NCBI GenBank assembly: GCA_027062725.1
Contig: JAMOSW010000039.1
Location: forward strand, 1-40,980
From: Pyrodictiaceae archaeon
Lineage (GTDB): Archaea > Thermoproteota > Thermoprotei_A > Sulfolobales > Pyrodictiaceae
DNA length: 40,980 bases
Direction: 5' to 3'
Part shown: positions 1 through 6,817 of the stretch, piece by piece
Layout: each line of letters starts with the position of its first letter
Numbering within the stretch: the stretch's first letter is position 1
Made by a program: the position numbers and the translations under genes
The notes under the pieces: generated by a model
The model's input: only the letters and a program-made list of their open reading frames with translations
Databases searched by the model: none
What the model was told of the DNA's origin: nothing

Positions 1-1584
1 CTCCTCCCTGAGTTTTTCGAGCTCTCCACGCAGCAGTGCAAGCCTCTCCCTTAAGGCGGCGAGCTCGCGGTCCTTTTCGAGTTCCTCACGGTACTCTATC
101 CTTAACAGCCTGTTCTCTAACTGCAGCCTCTCTACCTCATCCCTTAGCTCGGCGACCCTGGCCTTGAGCGCGTTTATCTCAGCTATGAGTAGTTCTTTTT
201 CCCTGGCGGGCTCCGGTGACTGTCTGGCCTGCGGCTTTTGGCGCCGCTGTTCACCCCGCTCTGCCTTTGTCTCCTCGGCCTCGGCGACGCCGGCTACGAG
301 TGCCTCCTTTATCGCCTTCTCGACAGCTTCTGCAAGGCTCTTGCCACGTATCACCGCAGCCTTTATCTCCTCGTGATCTATGTCGGTGCCGAGCTTGTTA
401 AGGTACGACTCCACCTGGCGGAGCTTCGACTGATATGCACGGTATGCCTTCACGGCAGCTGCCAAGGCATCACGAACATGGCTATCCGATACCCGGCGGA
501 GACCCGGGTAGAGCGACGCATAGGTCTCAAATATCTCGCGCTTCTCCTCGACGCTGAGAGAGGCCGGCGGACAGTAAAGGGGCACCCTTAGCATGCCCGC
601 TAGCTTTCTCGCAAACTCCGGCGCAGGGTTAACGTCTGTCGCCACCAGGACCGGGACGCCGTGCCGCCTTATAAGCTCGACAACCTCCTCTCGGTCAATC
701 CCGCGGCGACTGAGAGCGAACACCGGGCGACCGTCGAGATCAAGGGCAGCTATGCCAGTCGATATGCCCGGGTCGACCCCGACTATGAGGTAGGGCTTCC
801 TGGTGCCAGGCAGACGGGCCCCGCTGTAGGCCTCAAAGCTGAGCCTACTGCTATAGACAGGCTGAACCTCTATTCTCACATCACTATCCGTGTGCGGCTT
901 CACTACGCCATTAAGGCTGCTCCGCGGCGCATAGACTATGAAGACCGCGCTCTCGAGACCGCCGCCACTCTTACGGAACATGAGATCATAGTCGAGCCCA
1001 TGTCTGTCGAGAAGCCTCTTGATATCCTTGGCTGCGCGCAGTATAGCCGAGCGCACACGGCGCTGGTAACGGGGGCTACTCATACCGCCATGCTTGAGGC
1101 GCCGATTCTTCGCAACTATTATCCTCGTCTTCTCCTCTACGAAACGGAGCCTCGTGCCATACCCCATCGCGGCGAGGAGCGCCACCAAGTAGGCCGTGCG
1201 GCTGGGGCTCAGCTTACCCCTCCCCGGGTCGAGGCCCGCCAGCCTGGCGAGCCGCTTCACATCCACCAGGCTGCCGTCGGGCATCCGCGTAGGCTGCACT
1301 ATCTCAAGCTCCGGGGGGAGCATCGTGACAAGCCTTGCGAGCTCCCTGCCACTCCTAGCTAGCTCGTAGACATTGTCCACCGCGAGGATGCGTGGCTTGA
1401 GCTCCCAGAGTATCCGGACGAGACGGTGCACCGGAACCTGCTCATACTTCGCAACTAGTTGGCCATCTTCTACCACTGCGACCGCGAAGCATCGCAACGA
1501 GGAGCCACAGCCGGGCTCCACATCGATGCCGACCACACGCAGACCAGCTCCACCCCGGAGCAACTGGAGGCACATAAGAGACAT
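1..1584 (-). CDS. COG2433/DUF460 RNase H-fold protein (C-terminus cut by window edge)
   Basis: The minus frame is open from ATG 1584 to base 1, giving 528 visible residues with the C-terminus off the window. Residues ~15-260 form the DUF460 N-terminal region (start VVGIDVEPG, then AVDNVYELARSGRELARL). Around residue 262 a second RNase H/RuvC-like core begins with LIVGVDPGISTGIAALDLDG, where the Asp after GV is the likely metal ligand. From about residue 440 the chain becomes a long charged coiled coil (REKELLIAEINALKARVAEL and onward), still running at the edge. This order is typical of archaeal COG2433 proteins, predicted RuvC/YqgF-type nucleases of unknown substrate. The start is uncertain: the frame stays open upstream past 1700, including in-frame GTG codons. 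The direct partner is unknown; its neighbour, the cupin gene, is divergent. Confidence 0.85.
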   Translation of the reverse strand, partial: MSLMCLQLLRGGAGLRVVGIDVEPGCGSSLRCFAVAVVEDGQLVAKYEQVPVHRLVRILWELKPRILAVDNVYELARSGRELARLVTMLPPELEIVQPTRMPDGSLVDVKRLARLAGLDPGRGKLSPSRTAYLVALLAAMGYGTRLRFVEEKTRIIVAKNRRLKHGGMSSPRYQRRVRSAILRAAKDIKRLLDRHGLDYDLMFRKSGGGLESAVFIVYAPRSSLNGVVKPHTDSDVRIEVQPVYSSRLSFEAYSGARLPGTRKPYLIVGVDPGISTGIAALDLDGRPVFALSRRGIDREEVVELIRRHGVPVLVATDVNPAPEFARKLAGMLRVPLYCPPASLSVEEKREIFETYASLYPGLRRVSDSHVRDALAAAVKAYRAYQSKLRQVESYLNKLGTDIDHEEIKAAVIRGKSLAEAVEKAIKEALVAGVAEAEETKAERGEQRRQKPQARQSPEPAREKELLIAEINALKARVAELRDEVERLQLENRLLRIEYREELEKDRELAALRERLALLRGELEKLREE

Positions 1585-1797
1585 GGCTCCGGGTGCCGAT
1601 GCGCCAAGGCCTTCCCGGAGCACTTCGCCGTTGATAATCCACCGGGGAGAAAGGGGGTATGTGACTTGTGCCCCGCCTGACCGGCCCGCTTCATCGCCTC
1701 GGCTGCCCGGCCTCGGCGGGTGTGAGACCGGCGGGGCCCATGTCTAGAATAGGGGCCTAGCTTGGGAAGGTAAGAGCCTGACTCCTCCGGGGGCCGT

Positions 1798-1806
1798 CCT
1801 TATAGG
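1798..1806 (+). promoter_or_regulatory. TATA-box candidate for the cupin gene
   Basis: CCTTATAGG is an AT-rich island in GC-rich DNA. A transcript from it would start near 1828, just before ATG 1855. It is nearly self-complementary, so direction is inferred from the downstream gene. Confidence 0.35.
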
Positions 1807-1854
1807 TTGCCCCTCTCCGTGTATAGCCCGTGGCGGCTGGGCGCCAGCTGCGGG

Positions 1855-2376
1855 ATGAGCGCGCCCCCTAGCGCCCCTAGCCCACTGAGCCCGGCGGCCG
1901 TGAAGTGTGCCGGGCCGGTTGCGACCGCACCATCCGGAGAGAGCACATTCCCTTGGTGGTCTGCAATGCATGGCACTTGCGGCGAGAAGGTGGGCCATGT
2001 CGGGGACGTCGAGGCCGAGGCGGCGAGGCTGGCAGACGGCACACAGCTCGAGGGCGTGCGGATACGCTGGCTCGTCTCCGAGAAGGACGGCGCACCCACC
2101 TTCGCGATGCGGGTGTTCGAGCTCGAACCCGGGGCCGTTATACCGGAGCACCGACACCCCTGGGAGCACGAGATATACGTGCTCAACGGCTCCGTCGAGG
2201 TGACCATCGAGGACACGAGGTACAGGCTAGAGAGCGACATGTTTGTCTATATACCGCCCAACGCGAGGCACGGCTACCGAGCCGGCGAGGATGGGGCACG
2301 CTTCATCTGCGTCATCCCACACCGTCCCAGCGTCCCAGAGGACTGGACACCGCCCTGCCGGGGGAGTAAGGCTTAG
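1855..2376 (+). CDS. small cupin-domain protein
   Basis: A single-domain cupin (Cupin_2 type). The conserved part starts near position 1990 and shows the metal-binding cupin motif 1 with PEHRHPWEHEIYVLNG (two His plus Glu/His ligands), the glycine-rich turn, then motif 2 with PPNARHGYRAG. Such stand-alone cupins bind a divalent metal; some are isomerases, dioxygenases or sensors, and the substrate cannot be read from sequence. The start is uncertain. ATG 1855 is the first ATG downstream of the TATA candidate at 1798-1806, but it adds an Ala/Pro-rich leader of ~45 residues that does not look conserved. ATG 1966 or GTG 1990 would give a typical compact cupin of 128-136 residues. The gene is followed after 42 bases by the phosphoribosyltransferase in the same direction. 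Confidence 0.8.
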   Translation: MSAPPSAPSPLSPAAVKCAGPVATAPSGESTFPWWSAMHGTCGEKVGHVGDVEAEAARLADGTQLEGVRIRWLVSEKDGAPTFAMRVFELEPGAVIPEHRHPWEHEIYVLNGSVEVTIEDTRYRLESDMFVYIPPNARHGYRAGEDGARFICVIPHRPSVPEDWTPPCRGSKA

Positions 2377-2418
2377 AGAGGGGAGCCGTGGGCGGACGGC
2401 CTGCGGTGAGAGGCCTCC

Positions 2419-3098
2419 TTGCCCCGCGTCAACGTGAAGCTGGTGACGTGGGACGAGATAGTTGAGTGGAGCCGCGGCCTAGCCAGGAAGATCAAGGAGG
2501 ACGGGTATCGCCCCACGGTGATAGTGCCGTCGCGCGGGGTGGCTACGTGCCGGCCAGGCTGCTCGCAGACTTCCTCAACGTGTCAAACATGCTCAGCATA
2601 CAGAGCCAGCACTGGACCGAGGCCGCCAAGGCCGCCGAGCGGGCGATACTCAAGTTCCCATACACTGTCGACCTCCGCGGCCATCGGGCGCTTCTCGTGG
2701 ACGACATAGTTGACACCGGCGAGACCCTCATGCTAGCCAAGAACTACATACTGGAGAACTGGAGGCCGGACGAGCTGCGCGTCGCCGCGCTACAGTGGAT
2801 AAGCCCCGTGGCCAAGTTCAAGCCCGACTACTACTACCTCGAGGTCCGGGAGTGGGCCTGGTTCCAGTACCCCTGGACGAGGCTCGAGGACGTCACCCAG
2901 TTCATACGCCGCATGCTGAAGGAGGCAGCAGAGGAGACCGGGAAACGGGAGTGGAGCTACGAGGAAATAAAGAAGATGTTCAAGGAGTGGTATGGGATAG
3001 AGGTCGAGGAGTTCTACTACCAGGACGCCCTAGAGCTCCTAACCGAGGAGGGCTTCCTGGAGAAGACCGGTGAAGACCTCTACAGGCTCAGAGGCTAG
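2419..3098 (+). CDS. COG2236-type phosphoribosyltransferase, interrupted by a -1 frameshift
   Basis: The first frame starts at TTG 2419 (GGTGAG upstream at 2405-2410) and reads VTWDEIVEWSRGLARKIKEDGY, the usual N-terminus of archaeal COG2236 phosphoribosyltransferases. After ATAGTG at 2521-2526 homology moves to the -1 frame, which reads AVARGGYVPARLLADFLNV, then the PRPP-binding loop LLVDDIVDTGETL. Adding one G between 2524 and 2527 (GTGCCG to GTGGCCG) joins both parts into a 226-residue protein reading VIVAVARGGYVPARLL. The ~80 C-terminal residues look like a helical winged-helix extension (EEIKKMFKEWYG, DALELLTEEGFLEKTG). Either this is a sequencing error, a real mutation, or a recoded gene; no classic slippery heptamer is seen. 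It probably acts on a purine base or nucleotide, but the substrate is unknown. Its TAG shares CTAG with the convergent trm10 stop. Confidence 0.8.
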
Positions 3099-4180
3099 CC
3101 CCGGCGTCGGTGATCGGTGTTTTCGCAGTGCGGCTCGCCTGGTTCCACCTCTGCTCCCGCCATGCGTGCTGCTCGCCTGAAGTCCCTGGGGGTTAGGGGG
3201 AGCCAGCTGCGTAGCCTGCAGTACAGTTCCCATGGTACCTTTGTGGTTCTGCCTCTTAGCCAGCGGGATATCTCCACATAGGCCCTGGCTCTGGCGTCGC
3301 GGGGACTCATTGATGCGAGTATGGCCTTCTCTATGTTGCCGCATGTCTCGTAGCGTGCCCGCAGCAGTATCTCTGCCAGCGTGTTTATCCTGTTGGGGAC
3401 GCCGTGTGTGCTCCCCCGCAGCTCTAGGCGGCGTGGCGTGTAGAGGCCTCGGAGCCTGAGCCTGCTGGTTTCCCCTGGCCGGGGCGTGCGGTCTACTATG
3501 GCTCCGAGTATGAAGGCGTCCGCTTCCTTGGCTTCTCTCCCGGTGAGTGGCTTCTCCGCCGAGGGGTCGAGCAGGATTATCCTCCTGTAGCCTCTCAGCG
3601 TGAGGCCCTCGTCTGCGGGGAGCATGGTTGTAGCCACGTAGGGGCTTGCGAGGAAGCCTCGGAGCCACTCCAACACGCCCCGCTCTAGGCCGGCGAGGAG
3701 GAGGTGGGGGTCCCAGAGGTAGCGCCTTACCGCTCCGAGCGCCGCGCCGACCTGGACCCGGAGGCTCCGGGCCTCCTCGGGGCTGTGGCGGTGGATAAGC
3801 GAGAAGTCGAGCGCTATCACGGGCCGTGGCCGGGGAGGAAGCTCCGCCAATACACGTTCTCGGAGCCCACGTCCCGGCACCACGACAGCGTCCGGCTCTT
3901 CGTCGCCGCGTCCAGCCATGAACTCGAATGTCTTGCCCTGGTACTGCTCCCGGTGGATTATGCGGCCTCTCCAGCCGCCACGCTGCTCGAGCACCGCGTC
4001 CCTCGTGAGGGCCTCGACCGCGAGCCTCTGGAAGGGGTCCGTGCCGCCGGGGGCGCGGATCCTGCCCAGATGGGCGACACGGTACACGCCGAGGGCGGCG
4101 AGGGCGCGGAGCAGCGCATACTTGGGCCTCTCTCTTTCGGCGAGGAGGTCGCAGCCGTCAGCTACCGTGAGGGCACTCAT
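3095..4180 (-). CDS. trm10: Trm10-family tRNA position-9 N1-methyltransferase
   Basis: A SPOUT-class, SAM-dependent enzyme that methylates N1 of A9 and/or G9 in tRNA. With ATG 4180 it has 361 residues, the usual size of crenarchaeal Trm10. Seen in order: an N-terminal helical tRNA-binding region; VIALDFSLIH at 121-130, the first SPOUT strand with the Asp conserved in this family; IILLDPSAEKPL at ~201; DAFILGAIVD at 221-230, the core SAM-knot strand; and VPNRINTLAEIL at 261-272, the trefoil-knot helix region; then a basic C-terminal tail. A longer start at 4204 adds eight residues (MPGSEAGA) and is possible. The gene is convergent with the phosphoribosyltransferase, sharing CTAG. Whether it modifies A9 (as known for Sulfolobus) or both A and G (as known for Thermococcus) cannot be told here. 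Confidence 0.85.
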   Translation of the reverse strand: MSALTVADGCDLLAERERPKYALLRALAALGVYRVAHLGRIRAPGGTDPFQRLAVEALTRDAVLEQRGGWRGRIIHREQYQGKTFEFMAGRGDEEPDAVVVPGRGLRERVLAELPPRPRPVIALDFSLIHRHSPEEARSLRVQVGAALGAVRRYLWDPHLLLAGLERGVLEWLRGFLASPYVATTMLPADEGLTLRGYRRIILLDPSAEKPLTGREAKEADAFILGAIVDRTPRPGETSRLRLRGLYTPRRLELRGSTHGVPNRINTLAEILLRARYETCGNIEKAILASMSPRDARARAYVEISRWLRGRTTKVPWELYCRLRSWLPLTPRDFRRAARMAGAEVEPGEPHCENTDHRRRG

Positions 4181-4319
4181 CGCCCCAGCCTCGCTACCCG
4201 GCACAAGGGGGCTCGGCGCAGGGGGGTGAGAGGAGGTTCATCACACGCCGGAGCACGGCTGTGCGACTAGCACCGGCGGCCTGGTAATAACGTGGCGCCC
4301 GGGGTTGGATAGACACCGC

Positions 4320-4381
4320 GGGGCGATGAGGAGGGCTAGATAAGCTGAGGAGCCTGATGACGGTTTCTGGTGCCGAGCCCC
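4320..4381 (+). ncRNA. candidate C/D-box sRNA
   Basis: Between two minus-strand genes lies an ordered C/D-box layout: a terminal stem GGGGC (4320-4324) pairing with GCCCC (4377-4381); a C-box-like cGATGA (4324-4329); D' box CTGA (4345-4348); a 6-nt spacer; canonical C' box TGATGA (4355-4360); a 12-nt guide; and a D-like box CCGA (4373-4376). The internal D'/C' pair is canonical while the external C and D each differ by one base. A TATA-like GGTAATAAC at 4283-4291 would start transcription close to 4315. Archaeal C/D sRNAs guide 2'-O-methylation of rRNA or tRNA with L7Ae, Nop5 and fibrillarin. I did not recognise a target for the guides at 4334-4344 or 4361-4372. Confidence 0.5.
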
Positions 4382-4404
4382 CTATGGGGTCCGAGGCGCG
4401 TGGG

Positions 4405-4764
4405 TTACTCCTCTTCTGCTTCTTCTAGCTCGCCGAGCACATCCATGGCGGCGCTGCGTGTCTCGAGGCTAACCTTGTAGCCGGAGCGCCTAAGCTCCTC
4501 CGCCAACGTGTAGGCGAGGGTGCTCATCTCGTCAACTAGGTCCTCTATCTCCTCGCGGGGGTTCTCGCTGGTGTCGACGACCTCCCTCACATAGTCGCGG
4601 AGCCCCTCATAGCCAAGCCGGACTATGAGGCCCTGGCTCCCACTCCGGACCTCGATGAAGAGTGGCGCCTCGCTGTGCCAGAGCCGTAGCGCGTCGCCCA
4701 CCTGCTCGGGCTTTAGGCCGCGCTGCTTAGCGAAGGCTTCCACGATGTCACGGGGGTCTGCCAC
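4405..4764 (-). CDS. small acidic protein of unknown function
   Basis: GTG 4764 opens a 119-residue protein I do not recognise. Seen in it: an N-terminal helical part (PRDIVEAFAKQRGLKPEQV), a central alternating hydrophobic stretch (LFIEVRSGSQGLIVRLGY) that looks like a beta hairpin, then two amphipathic helices and an Asp/Glu-rich tail (LGELEEAEEE). There is no signal peptide, membrane segment or Cys/His metal site. Codon use (GC-rich third positions) matches neighbouring genes, which supports it as real. It lies between tRNA-Cys and the C/D sRNA candidate. Confidence 0.65.
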   Translation of the reverse strand: MADPRDIVEAFAKQRGLKPEQVGDALRLWHSEAPLFIEVRSGSQGLIVRLGYEGLRDYVREVVDTSENPREEIEDLVDEMSTLAYTLAEELRRSGYKVSLETRSAAMDVLGELEEAEEE

Positions 4765-4884
4765 AGCCGCTGCACCCTTGGGTTTGGTATGGCCGCCCAG
4801 CCCGGGGCTAGAGAAGGGTTTCGCGCAGAGGAACGGGAGAACCGGTAAGTGTGTGGAGAGACCAGGACATCAGGCCGGGTGGAG

Positions 4885-4993
4885 TGGAGCCGGGGCCGGG
4901 ATTTGAACCCGGGATCAACGGGTCTCCGCGATGGGCGGATTTATTGGCTGCGCCACTGCAGCCCGCCGCCTTCGACCGCTCGGCCACCCCGGC
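4885..4993 (-). tRNA. tRNA-Cys (GCA) with a canonical 37/38 intron
   Basis: Read on the minus strand from 4993: acceptor arm GCCGGGG pairs with CCCCGGC; D-stem GCC/GGC; anticodon stem GCGGG pairs with CCCGT after splicing; mature anticodon loop CTGCAGA with anticodon GCA; five-base variable loop TGATC; T-arm CCGGG-TTCAAAT-CCCGG. The discriminator base is U, the identity base of tRNA-Cys, followed by an encoded CCA (4885-4887). The unspliced anticodon region could be mistaken for a long variable arm of tRNA-Leu or Ser. The short variable loop, U73 and the CTGCAGA loop, identical to that of the known Methanocaldococcus tRNA-Cys, decide for Cys. The intron is listed separately. Confidence 0.9.
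4924..4955 (-). other. 32-nt archaeal tRNA intron (bulge-helix-bulge)
   Basis: The intron lies after the base 3' of the anticodon (standard 37/38 site). Exon CTGC (anticodon loop start) pairs with intron GCGG (4926-4929) as a four-base helix. It is flanked by three-base bulges AG|T on the 5' side and AG|A on the 3' side, which is the signature cut by archaeal tRNA-splicing endonuclease. An inner stem GGCG/CGCC closes the intron hairpin. Removal restores a perfect seven-base anticodon loop. Confidence 0.85.
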
Positions 4994-4997
4994 GCCC

Positions 4998-5014
4998 GCC
5001 CCCAGGCTGGGGGC
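4998..5014. repeat. perfect 8-bp inverted repeat next to tRNA-Cys
   Basis: GCCCCCAG-G-CTGGGGGC starts five bases upstream of the tRNA 5' end. In the tRNA precursor it would form a strong hairpin; its role (5' leader structure or end of a convergent transcript) is unknown. Confidence 0.4.
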
Positions 5015-5070
5015 TTCTCCCCGGCCCGCCTCCCCGTGTCGTCACGGTTCTGGTAAGGGACCCGGGGAGG

Positions 5071-5086
5071 GTTATATTGTATATTG
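5071..5086. promoter_or_regulatory. AT-rich promoter candidate, possibly bidirectional
   Basis: GTTATATTGTATATTG is the only AT-rich island in the 275-base gap between tRNA-Cys and the Trm5-like gene. On the minus strand it would start the tRNA transcript near 5050, leaving a leader of ~57 nt that contains the perfect hairpin at 4998-5014. On the plus strand it would give a leader of ~160 nt before GTG 5269. The rest of the gap (5091-5268) is GC-rich with small hairpins and no recognisable gene. Confidence 0.35.
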
Positions 5087-5268
5087 GTTGACCGGGGCTT
5101 CCGGAGCCTAGGTCTCTCGGGGCTGTGAGCGGCTCAGGCGGAGCTGAGACGGTTGCTGCGATGATGTGTTTAGCCTTGGGCGAGCCCCCTGGAGCGCTCT
5201 GGGGCTGATGGCTCCCGGCTGTTGGAGAGGAAGCCTCCTGCGGCGTAGCTCCTCGGCGCTGGGGTTGC

Positions 5269-6144
5269 GTGGCGTTGGCTAAGAGGAAGCTTCTGCGGGA
5301 GATAGCGGCCCGGGTCTATGGCGAGAAGTATGCAGACAAGTTCTGGAAACGCATAGAGATTATCGGCGATATCGCTGTGATAAGGAGGCCTTTTGGTGTC
5401 ACCGTGGAGGAGCTGCAGCCGCTGGCAGAGGAGCTGTTGCGGCGGCTACCTTACGTTAGGAGCGTGTGGACCACCTGGAGCCCAGTCGAGGGCGACTACC
5501 GGCTGCGCGAGTTCGTCTACCTGGCCGGCGAGGAGAGAAGCGAGACGCTGTACCGGGAGCACGGCTGCGTCTTCCGTGTCGACATCAGGCGCGTCTATAT
5601 CTCGCCGAGGCTTAGCTATGAGCACATGCGTGTAGCAAGGCTGATAAGGCCTGGAGAGGTTGTCATAAACATGTATGCCGGCGCCGGTCTCTTCTCGGTA
5701 ATAGCTGCATGTCACGCAAAACCCTGGATAGTCTATAGCATAGACATCAACCCGTACGCGTACCGCTACATGGTTGAGAACGTCTTGCTCAACAAGGTGA
5801 GCAGGCAGGTTGTGCCGCTGCTTGGAGACGCCGCCAGGCTGGTACCCGAGAGGCTGAGGGGCATCGCTGATCGTATACTGATGCCTCTACCCGAGTACGC
5901 GCTGGAGCACCTGCCCGCCGCGTTGGAGGGGCTTAGGAGGAGGCGGGGCATCCTCCACATCTATCTCCACATCGATACGCCGCGGGGCGTGGACCCCAGG
6001 CGCGCGGCCGCCGAGACTGTGGAGGCCCGCCTCCGGGGCCTCGGGTACCGGGCGCACGTGTCGTTCACACGGGTTGTCAGGACCGTTGGGCCAAGGAAGA
6101 GCCAGGTAGTGGTGGACGTAGAGGTTGCCCCGGAGAATGCCTAG
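5269..6144 (+). CDS. Trm5/TYW2-family class I SAM-dependent tRNA methyltransferase
   Basis: The 291-residue protein (GTG start) belongs to the Met_10+/Trm5-TYW2 family acting on G37 of tRNA: m1G37 formation (Trm5) or the aminocarboxypropyl-transfer step of wyosine synthesis (TYW2). Seen: FRVDIRRVYISPRLSYEHMR (102-121), typical just before the SAM domain; SAM motif I VINMYAGAGLFSV (132-144); acidic motif II YSIDINPYAY (156-165); GDAARLVP (186-193); and catalytic motif IV as MPLPEYALEHLP (205-216). The family consensus NLP is here PLP, so the exact reaction is uncertain. It lacks a long N-terminal D1 domain, suggesting one of the shorter archaeal subtypes. Its TAG overlaps the convergent gene stop through CTAG. 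Like Trm10 and tRNA-Cys nearby, it serves tRNA maturation. Confidence 0.8.
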   Translation: MALAKRKLLREIAARVYGEKYADKFWKRIEIIGDIAVIRRPFGVTVEELQPLAEELLRRLPYVRSVWTTWSPVEGDYRLREFVYLAGEERSETLYREHGCVFRVDIRRVYISPRLSYEHMRVARLIRPGEVVINMYAGAGLFSVIAACHAKPWIVYSIDINPYAYRYMVENVLLNKVSRQVVPLLGDAARLVPERLRGIADRILMPLPEYALEHLPAALEGLRRRRGILHIYLHIDTPRGVDPRRAAAETVEARLRGLGYRAHVSFTRVVRTVGPRKSQVVVDVEVAPENA

Positions 6145-6602
6145 CGTGTCGCCCTGCTGAGGCTGGCTATCTTAATCGCGGCATACTCGAGGACTGCCTT
6201 AACGTCGTCTATATTGTCGCGATTCACGCCCATAACAGTTATCTTCTTCACGTACCTGCCCTCCTTGTCTATGGTGTATTCTAGGCTCTCACTGGTCTCC
6301 TGCAGCTTCGCCAACGCGCGCACCACGTAGCGGATGTAAGGGTGGGTCTCGGGCACTGGGACAAACAACATCAGGCTGACAGTGTCCCGCCTCGATACGA
6401 GCCTTGCGACCAGTCTACCGTCGGGGCTGTGGAAGTCCTGGCTCTGCCCACCCAGCTGCCCCACCGCGGCGGCCGCGCTGCACTCTTCTAGGAACACGAG
6501 CAGACTCCTCAACAGCTGCAGTCTCTCCTCTAGCTCCGCTATCTCCTTCTCGAGGAACTCCCGCAGCTCCTCTAGGCCAGGCTCCTTGTCTGACGCCGCC
6601 AC
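6141..6602 (-). CDS. coiled-coil protein of unknown function
   Basis: With GTG 6602 the protein has 153 residues. A TATA box centred 26 bases upstream (6624-6632) makes this start coincide with the transcription start, so longer starts to 6713 are rejected. Residues ~5-45 form a leucine-rich heptad coiled coil (LEELREFLEKEIAELEERLQ). The rest is a compact alpha/beta domain (RLVARLVSRRDTVSLMLFVP, then YIRYVVRALAKLQETSESL) ending with helix AVLEYAAIKIASLSR. I do not recognise the family; a homodimeric adaptor or DNA-binding accessory protein would fit the shape but is speculation. It is convergent with the Trm5-like gene and divergent from the protease gene. Confidence 0.65.
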   Translation of the reverse strand: MAASDKEPGLEELREFLEKEIAELEERLQLLRSLLVFLEECSAAAAVGQLGGQSQDFHSPDGRLVARLVSRRDTVSLMLFVPVPETHPYIRYVVRALAKLQETSESLEYTIDKEGRYVKKITVMGVNRDNIDDVKAVLEYAAIKIASLSRATR

Positions 6603-6623
6603 GCAACCCCCCACCCGTCTGAC

Positions 6624-6632
6624 GCTATATCC
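6624..6632 (-). promoter_or_regulatory. TATA box of the coiled-coil gene
   Basis: On the minus strand GGATATAGC sits ~26 bases before GTG 6602, the spacing expected for a leaderless crenarchaeal transcript. Confidence 0.5.
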
Positions 6633-6817
6633 AAGCCTAGCTCCTTGGCCCCCCAGTACGCGGCGAAGACCTACATGCCCACGGGGCCTGCGGGGATGCC
6701 GGCCGACATACAATGTGATAGCGGCTGTTAGAAGAGCCTTATTGCACCCGGGGGGTGCCGTAGACGCGCCCAGTTGAGAGCCCGGCCTTCGTCCCTGGAG
6801 GGGGCAGGTGCAGCACT

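Noticed and set aside
661-1362. Long plus-strand open frame of 233 codons
   Set aside because: It is antisense to the COG2433 coding frame, shows no domain, and is a typical GC-rich shadow; the minus frame has clear RNase H and coiled-coil sequence.
4225-4250. Minus-strand GTGATGA as a box C of another sRNA
   Set aside because: No D or D' box follows at a usable distance.
4885-4993. Reading the locus as an intronless tRNA-Leu or tRNA-Ser with a long variable arm
   Set aside because: The anticodon stem pairs properly only after removing 32 bases; U73, the CTGCAGA loop and a five-base variable loop identify tRNA-Cys.
6603-6713. N-terminal extension of the coiled-coil protein
   Set aside because: The TATA box at 6624-6632 places the mRNA start at GTG 6602, so upstream codons would not be transcribed.
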